A DNA stretch of 64,000 bases from Lunatibacter salilacus (GTDB lineage Bacteria; Bacteroidota; Bacteroidia; Cytophagales; Cyclobacteriaceae). The stretch spans positions 130,128-194,127 of the forward strand of contig NZ_VOLC01000012.1 of NCBI RefSeq assembly GCF_009797935.1, in the 5' to 3' direction. Positions 9,828 through 17,667 of the stretch are shown piece after piece. The notes beneath the pieces are model-generated. The model did not search any database, had not been told where the DNA came from, and saw only the letters and a list, made by a program, of their open reading frames with translations. The stretch's first letter is position 1. Each line of letters starts with the position of its first letter. Made by a program: the position numbers and the translations under genes.

Positions 9828-10060
9828 TTCAATTCTATTTCAACAATATTTCGCCGAAGGTATATTTCTTCCATATTTCAGCCGTAGGCATATTTCGGTC
9901 ATAGACCATGCCGCTACACTCCTCAGGAACTACGCTTCGATTTCCACTATATTACAGCCTTTTTAATATCAATAAATATCCAATACCACCAATATTTATT
10001 TTCAATATTTCAGCCGTAGGCCATATTTCAACTATATTTCCACCTTACCTCAACTTATCC
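9828..10060. repeat. Dispersed intergenic repeat family A, copy 1 (degenerate)
   Basis: AT-rich sequence with repeated 'atatttc' and 'gccgtaggc' words around a core at 9910-9952 (CCGCTACACTCCTCAGG then CTACGCTTCGATT). The same core recurs at 38001-38036 and, reverse-complemented, at 63513-63557. It fills most of the 402 bases between the lipoprotein at 9719 and the cytochrome fusion at 10122. Frames that run through it are not believable proteins. Confidence 0.75.
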
Positions 10061-10121
10061 TTTACATTTTGGTTATTTGATTGTTATTTGCATGCAAAAC
10101 AATATTATCCAAAAGCATTTC

Positions 10122-12914
10122 ATGACTGTTTTCAAATCCCTAATCAAAAAAGCTTCCCAATTGAGGGCATATTCACTTTTAAGTTTATCCTTCTTACTGT
10201 TAGTTTTAGCATTTTCCTGCAAGGAGGAACCTCGGATTGAGTCTGTTGACTTTACCCAGGTTGAGTTTGCTGATTTTGTGGAGCCGGATTTCCCGTATAT
10301 TACAACCTCAATGGATGCCCGCAACTTGGGAACTGGTTTTCCCACAGACAATATTTCCGCCCGGGTTATTGCCATGCGGTTGGCAGACGGTGCCTATGCC
10401 TGTTTTGATCCAGATATGTTGCGCTGGTCGGTTGCATGGACAGGTGATTTCTTACCCATGGTGACCATGGCCCAGATTTCTTACAAGAATTTTTATGATA
10501 AGAACAACAAAATTCCCCGCATAGGAGGGGAGCCCCATTTTGCCACCGGACAGTATCCGGGATGGTCAGTAGAGGAACCTGTTTTTACCGACCCCCGACC
10601 AGCAAATCCCTACCCCAATGCACCTTCCTGGGGGCCATTGGCAGCTGATGAGGTAAGATGGGAAGGGCATTATTTGGTTGATGATGAATTGGTACTCTCG
10701 TATACGGTTAATGACGTTTCTGTTTTGGAAAATCCGGGAGTTGTACAGCAGGATGGACAAACCTTATTTACCAGAAATTTCAACCTTTCTCCCACAAAAT
10801 CCAAGCTGATTCTAGCTTTAGCAGAAGTTACTGACGGCGTTTCGATGGAGGTTAAGGGGGATACTGGTTACCTTTACCATGGAGAAGATGGTAATTTGGT
10901 AACTGCTGTTTCCGTAGCTGGAGCGTCCTCTGGAAGTGAAATTCTAATCAAAGATAACCGCTATATATACCTTTCCATCCCTGCGGATAGTAAATCCCGA
11001 GAATTTTCGGTCGGTGTCTGGCATGGAGCTTCGGAAAATCAGCAGCAAGTCGAGACACTCACTTCGCAAATGGACACCTCCTTTCCGAAGGTTGAGCGAG
11101 GCAGCCAATCCCGCTGGAAAGAAAAGGTGCTTACAAAGGGCCAATTGGCTCCCGACACAGCTCTTTTCGTCACGGATAAGTTAACCCTTCCGGTTCCTAA
11201 TCCTTGGAACAGAAACGTACGGGTGGTGGATATGGCTTTTTTCAATAAAAAGAAAGCTGCTGTTGTCACGTTCGAGGGAGATGTATGGATTTTGGATGGG
11301 ATTAGCGCCAAGCTGGACAAATTGGCTTGGAAGCGCTTTGCATCAGGGTTTTATGAGCCCCAATCCATAGCAGTAGTAGACGAAGAGATCTATGTATACG
11401 GAAAAGAGGGAATTGTCCGCCTTCACGATCTGAATGGTGACGGGGAGGCAGATTTCTATGAAAACTTCTCCAATTTGATGGCACAGTCGATTGAAACCAG
11501 GGAATGGGCCAGCGACATGGTTGTAGATCCGGCAGGTGGTTTTTATATAGCCAAATTCGGTGCCTTGGATATGGGGCCTGAAACGTCCTCACCCAAGGCC
11601 ATTATGGGTTTCCGTGCTGGATCCCAGCATGGGGGGGCCGTTCATAGAATTTCAGCGGATGGGCGTGCGATGTCCCAAGTAGCCTCCGGTTTTCGGGGAC
11701 CGTATTTGGGTATTGATCCGAAGACAGGTTTTTTGACCGGTTCTGATCAACAGGGACATTATATGCCTTCTACCCCAATCATGGCAATCAAACAAGATGA
11801 TTACTATGGCGTGCCAGCTACAGCGCACCGTGCGGAAATACCTGAAATAACTTCCCCCTTGGTATGGATTCCTCATGCGGAGGACCGATCCGGGGTCAGT
11901 CAGGTGTGGGTGCATAGTGATAAAATGGGTCCGCTCAACGGCAAGTTGGTTCACCTTTCCTATGGTAGGCCAGGATTGTTTCAGGTGTTGGTAGACGATA
12001 CGGGAAAGGCACTTCAGGGAGCGGTTACGGTTATTGATGCTGATTTTCCCGCTCCTACGATGAAAGCCGACATGAACCCGGGAGACGGGTTGATGTATAT
12101 TACCGGTTTTTCGCTTTGGGGTCATAACTCCGAGATGCTCAGTGCGATGTTACGTCTACGTTACACCGGAAAAGAAAGCCATCTTCCGGAAAAGTTTCAG
12201 GCGAGGGATGCAGGAATAATGATCCGCTTTGCCACTGAACTACAGGAAGCTGTTGCGCTAAATCCTGCTAATTACTCGGTAAAAAGATGGAATTACCTGC
12301 GCACTCAAAAATACGGGTCGGGTCATTTCAAATTGGATGGTGACAATGGAGAAGAACAGCTTCCGATTTTGGATGTGCAGCTATCGGAAGATAAAAAGGC
12401 CATTTTCTTGGTCATACCAATGATGACAGAAGTCCAACAGATGGAAATCGGATACACGCTCATGAGCACATTAGGGATGGATATTAATGATAAGCTTTGG
12501 TTGACAGTAAACGATATTGCCGCACCTAACCTACTGTCGGAAGGCTTTAAGGAAGTAGATTTCAACCGGCTTCTTGCATCCTCCGATATTTCTACCGTTT
12601 CCAATATTGAAGATGTAATACCTACTCTAGACCATGGAAAGGACCTATACACAAAGATGAATTGCATTGCTTGCCATTCTATTGATGGCAATAACGATGG
12701 AAAAATTGGCCCCGGGATGCAGCGAATATTCGGGTCGGAAAGGGAATTTAGTGACGGATCTTCAGCCGTTGCCGACGAAGCGTATCTTAAAGAATCCATT
12801 GTGGCACCCAGTGAAAAAATAGTCAAAGGGTTTGACGAGGGAATGCCCTCTTTTCTGGGTGTCCTTACTGAAAATGATATTCGGTCACTGGTAATGTATA
12901 TTCGGTCTTTGTAG
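10122..12914 (+). CDS. DUF6797 propeller protein fused to C-terminal monohaem cytochrome c
   Basis: 930 residues from the ATG at 10122, which precedes a lipoprotein signal ('LLLVLAFSCKEE'); an in-frame Met at 10077 adds only an unlikely leader. The N-terminal third matches DUF6797 ('GTGFPTDNISARVIAMRLADGA' region, 'GDFLPMVTMAQISYKNFYD', 'GGEPHFATGQYPGW'). A middle propeller-like part follows ('WKRFASGFYEPQSIAVVDEEIYV', 'GDGEADFYENFSN', 'GLMYITGFSLWG'). The C-terminus is a c-type cytochrome with 'NCIACHSIDG' (CxxCH at about residues 848-852) and a later Met ligand candidate in 'EGMPSFLGVLTENDIRSL'. The layout suggests a periplasmic oxidoreductase with built-in electron transfer. Substrate unknown; it may work with the neighbouring sorbosone-type dehydrogenase. 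Confidence 0.82.
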   Translation: MTVFKSLIKKASQLRAYSLLSLSFLLLVLAFSCKEEPRIESVDFTQVEFADFVEPDFPYITTSMDARNLGTGFPTDNISARVIAMRLADGAYACFDPDMLRWSVAWTGDFLPMVTMAQISYKNFYDKNNKIPRIGGEPHFATGQYPGWSVEEPVFTDPRPANPYPNAPSWGPLAADEVRWEGHYLVDDELVLSYTVNDVSVLENPGVVQQDGQTLFTRNFNLSPTKSKLILALAEVTDGVSMEVKGDTGYLYHGEDGNLVTAVSVAGASSGSEILIKDNRYIYLSIPADSKSREFSVGVWHGASENQQQVETLTSQMDTSFPKVERGSQSRWKEKVLTKGQLAPDTALFVTDKLTLPVPNPWNRNVRVVDMAFFNKKKAAVVTFEGDVWILDGISAKLDKLAWKRFASGFYEPQSIAVVDEEIYVYGKEGIVRLHDLNGDGEADFYENFSNLMAQSIETREWASDMVVDPAGGFYIAKFGALDMGPETSSPKAIMGFRAGSQHGGAVHRISADGRAMSQVASGFRGPYLGIDPKTGFLTGSDQQGHYMPSTPIMAIKQDDYYGVPATAHRAEIPEITSPLVWIPHAEDRSGVSQVWVHSDKMGPLNGKLVHLSYGRPGLFQVLVDDTGKALQGAVTVIDADFPAPTMKADMNPGDGLMYITGFSLWGHNSEMLSAMLRLRYTGKESHLPEKFQARDAGIMIRFATELQEAVALNPANYSVKRWNYLRTQKYGSGHFKLDGDNGEEQLPILDVQLSEDKKAIFLVIPMMTEVQQMEIGYTLMSTLGMDINDKLWLTVNDIAAPNLLSEGFKEVDFNRLLASSDISTVSNIEDVIPTLDHGKDLYTKMNCIACHSIDGNNDGKIGPGMQRIFGSEREFSDGSSAVADEAYLKESIVAPSEKIVKGFDEGMPSFLGVLTENDIRSLVMYIRSL

Positions 12915-12937
12915 CATACTTTAAAAATTTGAAGAAA

Positions 12938-14224
12938 CTAATCCAATCTTTTGCCGTGCTCATCCCAACCCTGTGAACAAAATGATGAAGTTTTGGAAGG
13001 TTCGTAACTAACTGCTGCAAGCTCGGGGGTGCGCAGTTTTTTGTACCCCTTAAATCGTGATTCGAGGGCAAAATCCAATATGCCGCTTGTCAAAAGGGAG
13101 CGTTCCACAGGATATGGAGGAATTCCTGTTTCAAAGAGCTGTTCTATGTTCTTGACGAGACAGCCAAAATGGTGGTGCGGTTTTCCGGGTTGAAGGCGCA
13201 TAAGTGTTGCGTAGGGTTGATCTTGGTCAACCACATCCACGGCTACGGTAAAATCCTCAACAAGCCCGGTCATCAGGAACGCTGCTGCCAATAGTCCGTC
13301 AGAATATTCTATCACGAATACGGTAGGAGTGGGGACTAACGATTTTATGTCTCCCTGTTTTTTAGTCAGGCTATTCGAAATAGCGGCTTCAAATAATCGG
13401 GATACCCAGGCGTTGTTTGCCATGAAATCCCAGCAAGCGTCATTCTCAAAGCATTGGACAGATCGCACCCCTGTTTCTCCACCCTTCCTGCGTTCCACTA
13501 CCGCTTGCAAAGATTCCAATACATGAAAGCCATAAATGTCCAATCCACTGTATGAAATAGCGACCGCATGAGTTTGCCGAATGCCAAAAGGCGTGTCTAT
13601 TGCAGGAATACGCCATGCAACCGGAACGGAAGACCCTGCAATCATGGGGAAATTTAGTTCCCTAGATATACTTACCATCCGTTTGGCCTGCCTCCAACTC
13701 CAGGATAGGTGCTTGTCATTAAATACAGGTACTGATTTCCCTGTTTCCCGAAACACATCCGTAATTTTTAAAAACATTTCAAACCTTGGGTAAAGCTTTT
13801 GCTCTTTGTCATTCATAGGGTAATCCCCATGCTCACCAATTAGCAGCACACCGTCAACCTCCAGGCTATCTCCTCCCAAAGTAAGTGCCTCTGATACCGT
13901 CCTGAAGATCGGAACATTGTATTTCGCAGCCATTTTCCTACTCATATCGTTTTCAGGAACTTGTTCAGTAAACATCGATACAATTTTGGACTGGGGGTAA
14001 GGTGGATTTTGATCCTGGTTAAAACCTTCCAAGTATTTGCCAACTATAACATCGGCGTGGGAATTTGGTCGATATTCCGTTAAGATGGCTGCTATCCTTT
14101 TTGGGCTTCGGTGAGAAGAAGCCTGCCTAGCTGTTTTTGCATCGGAGTCGATTGGAAGAAACGTGGTAAAAGATGCCGCTACCGGGGCTAAACTTACATA
14201 TTTCAAAATTTCTCTTCTTTTCAT
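12938..14224 (-). CDS. TAT-exported protein of unknown function
   Basis: 428 residues beginning with a twin-arginine signal ('MKRREILKYVSLAPVAASF'). After residue 40 it reads 'PKRIAAILTEYRPNSHADVIVGKYLEGF', 'MAAKYNVPIFRTVSEAL', 'VDGVLLIGEHGDYPMNDK' and 'VPVFNDKHLSWSW', a Rossmann-like alternation resembling the secreted Gfo/Idh/MocA relatives of Bacteroidota and Planctomycetes, but no GxGxxG dinucleotide motif is visible. No function is assigned. The gene is convergent with the DUF6797-cytochrome gene (23 bases between stops). Its start codon overlaps the stop of a repeat-encoded leader frame as ATGA, so translation may be coupled to the leader. Confidence 0.75.
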   Translation of the reverse strand: MKRREILKYVSLAPVAASFTTFLPIDSDAKTARQASSHRSPKRIAAILTEYRPNSHADVIVGKYLEGFNQDQNPPYPQSKIVSMFTEQVPENDMSRKMAAKYNVPIFRTVSEALTLGGDSLEVDGVLLIGEHGDYPMNDKEQKLYPRFEMFLKITDVFRETGKSVPVFNDKHLSWSWRQAKRMVSISRELNFPMIAGSSVPVAWRIPAIDTPFGIRQTHAVAISYSGLDIYGFHVLESLQAVVERRKGGETGVRSVQCFENDACWDFMANNAWVSRLFEAAISNSLTKKQGDIKSLVPTPTVFVIEYSDGLLAAAFLMTGLVEDFTVAVDVVDQDQPYATLMRLQPGKPHHHFGCLVKNIEQLFETGIPPYPVERSLLTSGILDFALESRFKGYKKLRTPELAAVSYEPSKTSSFCSQGWDEHGKRLD

Positions 14225-14313
14225 CTGTTTATTTTTTGTTTTTTAATGGTCAGATGGAATCTCGCTATGATAATCATCCCACTGTGTGACGTTTTCGTCA
14301 TGCTCGATTTCAT
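14221..14313 (-). promoter_or_regulatory. Putative leader ORF, unit 1 (30 codons), coupled to the gene ending at 14224
   Basis: ATG at 14313, stop TGA at 14223-14221 overlapping the next gene's ATG (14224-14222). The predicted peptide starts MKSSMTKTSH and ends in a Lys/Gln-rich tail. Coding status rests on frame conservation among repeat units only. Confidence 0.4.
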
Positions 14314-14317
14314 GTGT

Positions 14318-14401
14318 TTATAATTGTTTTTTAATGGCCACATGGAATCTCGCAATTATAATCATCCCTCCGTGCGTCGCTTGCGTCATGCTCGATTTCA
14401 T
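14318..14401 (-). promoter_or_regulatory. Putative leader ORF, unit 2 (27 codons)
   Basis: ATG at 14401, stop TAA at 14320-14318. It starts MKSSMTQATH. The next unit's ATG (14313) lies 4 bases downstream. Confidence 0.35.
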
Positions 14402-14490
14402 CTGTTTATTTTTTGTTTTTCAAAGGTCAGATGGAATCTCGCTTTGATAACCATCCCACCGTGTGAGGTTTTCCTCATGCTCGATTTCAT
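14398..14490 (-). promoter_or_regulatory. Putative leader ORF, unit 3 (30 codons)
   Basis: ATG at 14490, stop TGA at 14400-14398 overlapping the ATG of unit 2. It starts MKSSMRKTSH. The other 200 bases up to the M81 gene are AT-rich and hold only the inverted repeat at 14645. Confidence 0.35.
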
Positions 14491-14644
14491 GGGGATATGT
14501 TTTAAAGGATGACAGCCAGCATGTTTCGACTGCGGTGTTAGTTCATGTTCGTGTTCAACTGTTGTATTTCTGACAATTTATGGAATTAAGAATAACTAAT
14601 AAATAAATTTACTTGTTAAAACACATATAATTGCTAAAAATAAC

Positions 14645-14671
14645 TACTTTTAATATGGTGTATTAAAAGTA
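14645..14671. promoter_or_regulatory. Perfect 11-bp inverted repeat upstream of the M81 gene, candidate operator
   Basis: TACTTTTAATA - TGGTG - TATTAAAAGTA, a perfect inverted repeat with 5-bp spacer ending 28 bases before the ATG at 14700. No T tract follows, so it is not a terminator. Its size and position suit a dimeric regulator; the regulator is unknown. Confidence 0.5.
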
Positions 14672-14699
14672 ATTATTTTCCATTAAAGATTGGTTTCCT

Positions 14700-16277
14700 A
14701 TGATCAATAAATCTTCAATTTTCTCGGTGTTTGCATTTATTATTTTCACACTGCTCGTGGGGCAGCGTATTCTTGCACAACAAAATCCCGTAATAGGGGT
14801 GGGAGGTGTATCCCATGAGTCAAATTCATTTAGCTTACAGAAGACGGACTTTGATGCGTTTGGTGTGGATTTGGAAATGGCTGAGACTGAACGAAAAGCC
14901 CGTTTTTTCTCCTTGGAAAATGCCAAAACCGTTAGCTCCGGCTATATAGCGGGTGCAAAAACGGAGGGAATTGAGCTGTATCCTGCGCTTTTGGCAAGTG
15001 CCCGGCCGGATGGGCCTGTCACGGATGCCGCTTTTGATAAGTTGGTAAGTGCCATGATTGATCAACTTAAGTCAGGACCGAAGCTTGAGGGCATTTTACT
15101 TAACCTGCACGGTGCCATGGTGGTGGAATCCCATTTTAGTGGAGATGAGGAAATAGTAAGGAGGGTCCGGGAGGCCTTTGGCCCGGCAATGCCAATTGTC
15201 GTTAACTTGGATTTTCACGCCAATATTACACCTGAATTGGTGGAGCTTTCGGATGTGCTTATTGTTTACAAGGAGAATCCGCATGTTGATACGTATGATA
15301 GGGGGGTGCAAGCGGTGAACATCATGGCTAAGATCGTGCGGGGAGAAGTTAAACCCACCCAATTTCTGGTCAAGCCACCAATGGTTTATAATATTGTTTT
15401 TCAGCACACGTTTTCAGAACCTCTACTTCCCATTACAACGGCGAGCAAGGAACTGGAATATCAATCAGAGGTATTAGCGGTGAGTGTGGTCGGTGGCTAT
15501 CAATATGCCGATGTCCCTTGGATGGGACCTGCAGTGATAGTAGTTACGGATAATAATCCAAAGCTCGCGGAAAGGGAGGCAAACAGGCTTGCGGGAATGA
15601 TGTGGGAGTCCCGGGAAAGAACCAGACTGAATTTACCCAACCCTGCACAAGCCGTTCAAATGGCTATGGAACATCAGGGAAGGCCGGTGGTTTTGATTGA
15701 TCAGGGAGATAATATAGGCGGTGGCTCTACGGGAGACAGTACATTTCTTTTGGAAGAATTGATGAATCAGGGGGCAGCGGGGTTTGTGGTTGTCATTTTT
15801 GACGAGCAGGGGTATGAGGTGGCTGAAAATGCGGGAGTAGGTAATGATTTTTCATTTGATGTGGGAGGGAAGATGGATAACCAACACGGGAAGCCAGTGC
15901 CCATAACCGGACATGTCCGATCCCTTCATGTTGGTCAATACTTGGAAACAGAGGTTCGGCATGGGGGTGGTAGATACTGGAATATGGGAAAGACAGCGGT
16001 AATTCAACTCGATGGTTCAACCTTGGATGATCCCAATTTGGTATTGCTCACAACCCGTCCTTCCAGCCCAAACAGTGCCCATCAGCTAATTTCAAACGGA
16101 GTATATGTGGAAAGGCAAAAAATCATTGTAGTGAAAGGGGCTATAGCTCCGAAAGCTGCTTATGAGCCAATTGCATCCGTGATGATTTCTGTAGACAGTC
16201 CGGGTGCTACCGCAGTTAATCCAGTTTACTTTGATTTTAAAAACGTACGAGCAGGGTTGTTTGGAATGGGTGAATAG
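14700..16277 (+). CDS. M81 family metallopeptidase, MlrC (microcystinase C)-like, secreted
   Basis: 525 residues with a signal peptide ending near 'QRILAQ'. M81/MlrC features: 'GVGGVSHESNSFS' (the 'HESNSFS' hallmark), 'EGILLNLHGAMVVE', 'PIVVNLDFHANITPELV' and 'YKENPHVDTYDRG' carry the conserved His and Asp residues of the family's metal site, and 'QGDNIGGGSTGDSTFLLEEL' is the C-terminal MlrC domain motif. Known MlrC cleaves linear microcystin and Adda; many homologues in heterotrophs probably act on other amides or peptides. It is convergent with the BASS-family transporter (10 bases between stops). Confidence 0.88.
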   Translation: MINKSSIFSVFAFIIFTLLVGQRILAQQNPVIGVGGVSHESNSFSLQKTDFDAFGVDLEMAETERKARFFSLENAKTVSSGYIAGAKTEGIELYPALLASARPDGPVTDAAFDKLVSAMIDQLKSGPKLEGILLNLHGAMVVESHFSGDEEIVRRVREAFGPAMPIVVNLDFHANITPELVELSDVLIVYKENPHVDTYDRGVQAVNIMAKIVRGEVKPTQFLVKPPMVYNIVFQHTFSEPLLPITTASKELEYQSEVLAVSVVGGYQYADVPWMGPAVIVVTDNNPKLAEREANRLAGMMWESRERTRLNLPNPAQAVQMAMEHQGRPVVLIDQGDNIGGGSTGDSTFLLEELMNQGAAGFVVVIFDEQGYEVAENAGVGNDFSFDVGGKMDNQHGKPVPITGHVRSLHVGQYLETEVRHGGGRYWNMGKTAVIQLDGSTLDDPNLVLLTTRPSSPNSAHQLISNGVYVERQKIIVVKGAIAPKAAYEPIASVMISVDSPGATAVNPVYFDFKNVRAGLFGMGE

Positions 16278-16287
16278 GTTCTTATGT

Positions 16288-17397
16288 TCATTTGGAATCT
16301 TTGAGTGGTTGGACAGTTTTAGGAAGGGATTTTCTCCATAAATTGGCGAGAAACGAACCTGATATATCCATCCAGGTACCAAATATAGCAGGAAATAGCC
16401 CCATTGTGGCGGCTTTGCCCATATCCGACGCAATTCCTGCTGCCATACCTCCGTTTTGCATACCCACTTCAATGGCAATGGTACGGCAATCAATTTTACT
16501 CATTCCAAGAAATCTGCAGCTCCAATAACCCAACAAAAACCCAATGGCATTATGAATGATGGCACCAAGCAGCAAGGCTATTCCTAATGTCAGGAGACTG
16601 TCCCTTCCTACTGCGATGATAATGGCTATGATTAGCACATTGGCACCCATGGCGACTCCTGGCATGGCCTTTTGTATCCAAGTTGCCCTAGTGCGCAACA
16701 AACGGTTTACCAAAATTCCTAAAATAACAGGTATAAAAAGCATCTTGATAATGCCATACATCATACTCATATAGTCAAGTGAAATGTAGTGACCAGCTAA
16801 GTATTTCATTAGCAATGGGGTAACAAGTGGGGCCAGTAAGGTGGTAAAAGAGGTCAGCGTGATGGACAAGGGCAGGTTTCCTTTAGCCAAATAGGTGATG
16901 ATGTTGGAGGAAACCCCACTTGGGGAAGACCCAATTAAAATTACACCAGCCGCAATTTCTGGCGGAAAGCCAAAAACATTGGCCAAAATGACTGCTAAAA
17001 TCGGCATGATGGTGAATTGACATCCCAAACCAATCAAAACTCCTTTTGGCATGCGTAGAATACCATAAAAATCGGTGATTCCCATTGTAGTTCCCATCCC
17101 AAACATGATCAACTGAATTAATGGTACTATCCAATCCTCAGTAGAAAAGCCTAAAAAGACAGTGATGTGGTGTGGATACATCAACGCCATGCCAACCGCA
17201 GCCAGAACCCATGCGGTGAATGAAAATCCTTTCACCGTTGACGAAAATTGAATTAGGATTAAAAATCCGACGATTCCCAAGAAGGCAGCTAACTTTGCCA
17301 ACGGATAAATCTGAAAAAAGGTCAATGTAAGGGCCGTTATCCAGATTGCCATTGAAAAGACACCAAGTAAGATTGCCAAATTACTTTTCTTCCACAT
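16288..17397 (-). CDS. Bile acid:sodium symporter family (BASS) transporter
   Basis: 369 residues, about ten membrane segments. Family motifs include 'LIMFGMGTTMGITDF', 'GLGCQFTIMPILAVILAN', 'ILIGSSPSGVSSNIITYLAKGN' (sodium-site region), 'LTSFTTLLAPLVTPLLMKYLAG' and 'AIEVGMQNGGMAAGIA'. BASS proteins co-transport organic anions with sodium: bile acids, pyruvate, pantothenate and others. The substrate cannot be read from sequence. It ends 10 bases from the stop of the M81 peptidase on the opposite strand, so co-transcription is excluded. About 270 bases separate its start from the divergent Gfo/Idh/MocA gene. Confidence 0.9.
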   Translation of the reverse strand: MWKKSNLAILLGVFSMAIWITALTLTFFQIYPLAKLAAFLGIVGFLILIQFSSTVKGFSFTAWVLAAVGMALMYPHHITVFLGFSTEDWIVPLIQLIMFGMGTTMGITDFYGILRMPKGVLIGLGCQFTIMPILAVILANVFGFPPEIAAGVILIGSSPSGVSSNIITYLAKGNLPLSITLTSFTTLLAPLVTPLLMKYLAGHYISLDYMSMMYGIIKMLFIPVILGILVNRLLRTRATWIQKAMPGVAMGANVLIIAIIIAVGRDSLLTLGIALLLGAIIHNAIGFLLGYWSCRFLGMSKIDCRTIAIEVGMQNGGMAAGIASDMGKAATMGLFPAIFGTWMDISGSFLANLWRKSLPKTVQPLKDSK

Positions 17398-17667
17398 GTG
17401 GGAAAGCTATAGAATTTTATCAGCTTAATCAAGTGATTCTACATTAGAAGTAGAACAGATTGGATAGGGTCATTTGCATAATTTTTTACAATTAACGTTG
17501 AACTTTTTAACCCTTTGACAGAAAAATGAAGGTAGATCTTATCAAATGGTTTTATTTTTCGATGCCGTTGGTGGAATTCTGGAATATTACTTTTAGGATT
17601 TACCTATGTTAGGAAATATTCTTTTTATATTTCTCAAACAATTTACAATCAACCCGTACAAAACATC

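Larger units (their letters stand above)
14226..14491 (-). repeat. Triple tandem ~89-bp leader repeat (family B)
   Basis: Three units start at 14226, 14315 and 14403 (period 89 then 88). Each contains the words TGGAATCTCGC, ATCATCCC and GCTCGATTTCAT. Related single units lie at 60155-60250 (before argG) and, degenerate, at 57857-57981 (before argD). Read on the minus strand, units encode short frames 14490-14398, 14401-14318 and 14313-14221, all starting Met-Lys-Ser-Ser-Met and sharing Gly-Met and Ala-Arg-Phe-His further on. The first overlaps the next unit's ATG, and the last overlaps the ATG of the downstream gene (ATGA). A hairpin TGACG-TTTT-CGTCA (14287-14300) appears as TGAGG-TTTT-CCTCA in the third unit, a compensatory pair. 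See findings. Confidence 0.85.

Noticed and set aside
9908-10240. 110-codon frame before the cytochrome fusion gene
   Set aside because: It is translated repeat sequence and then overlaps the start of the real gene in another frame.
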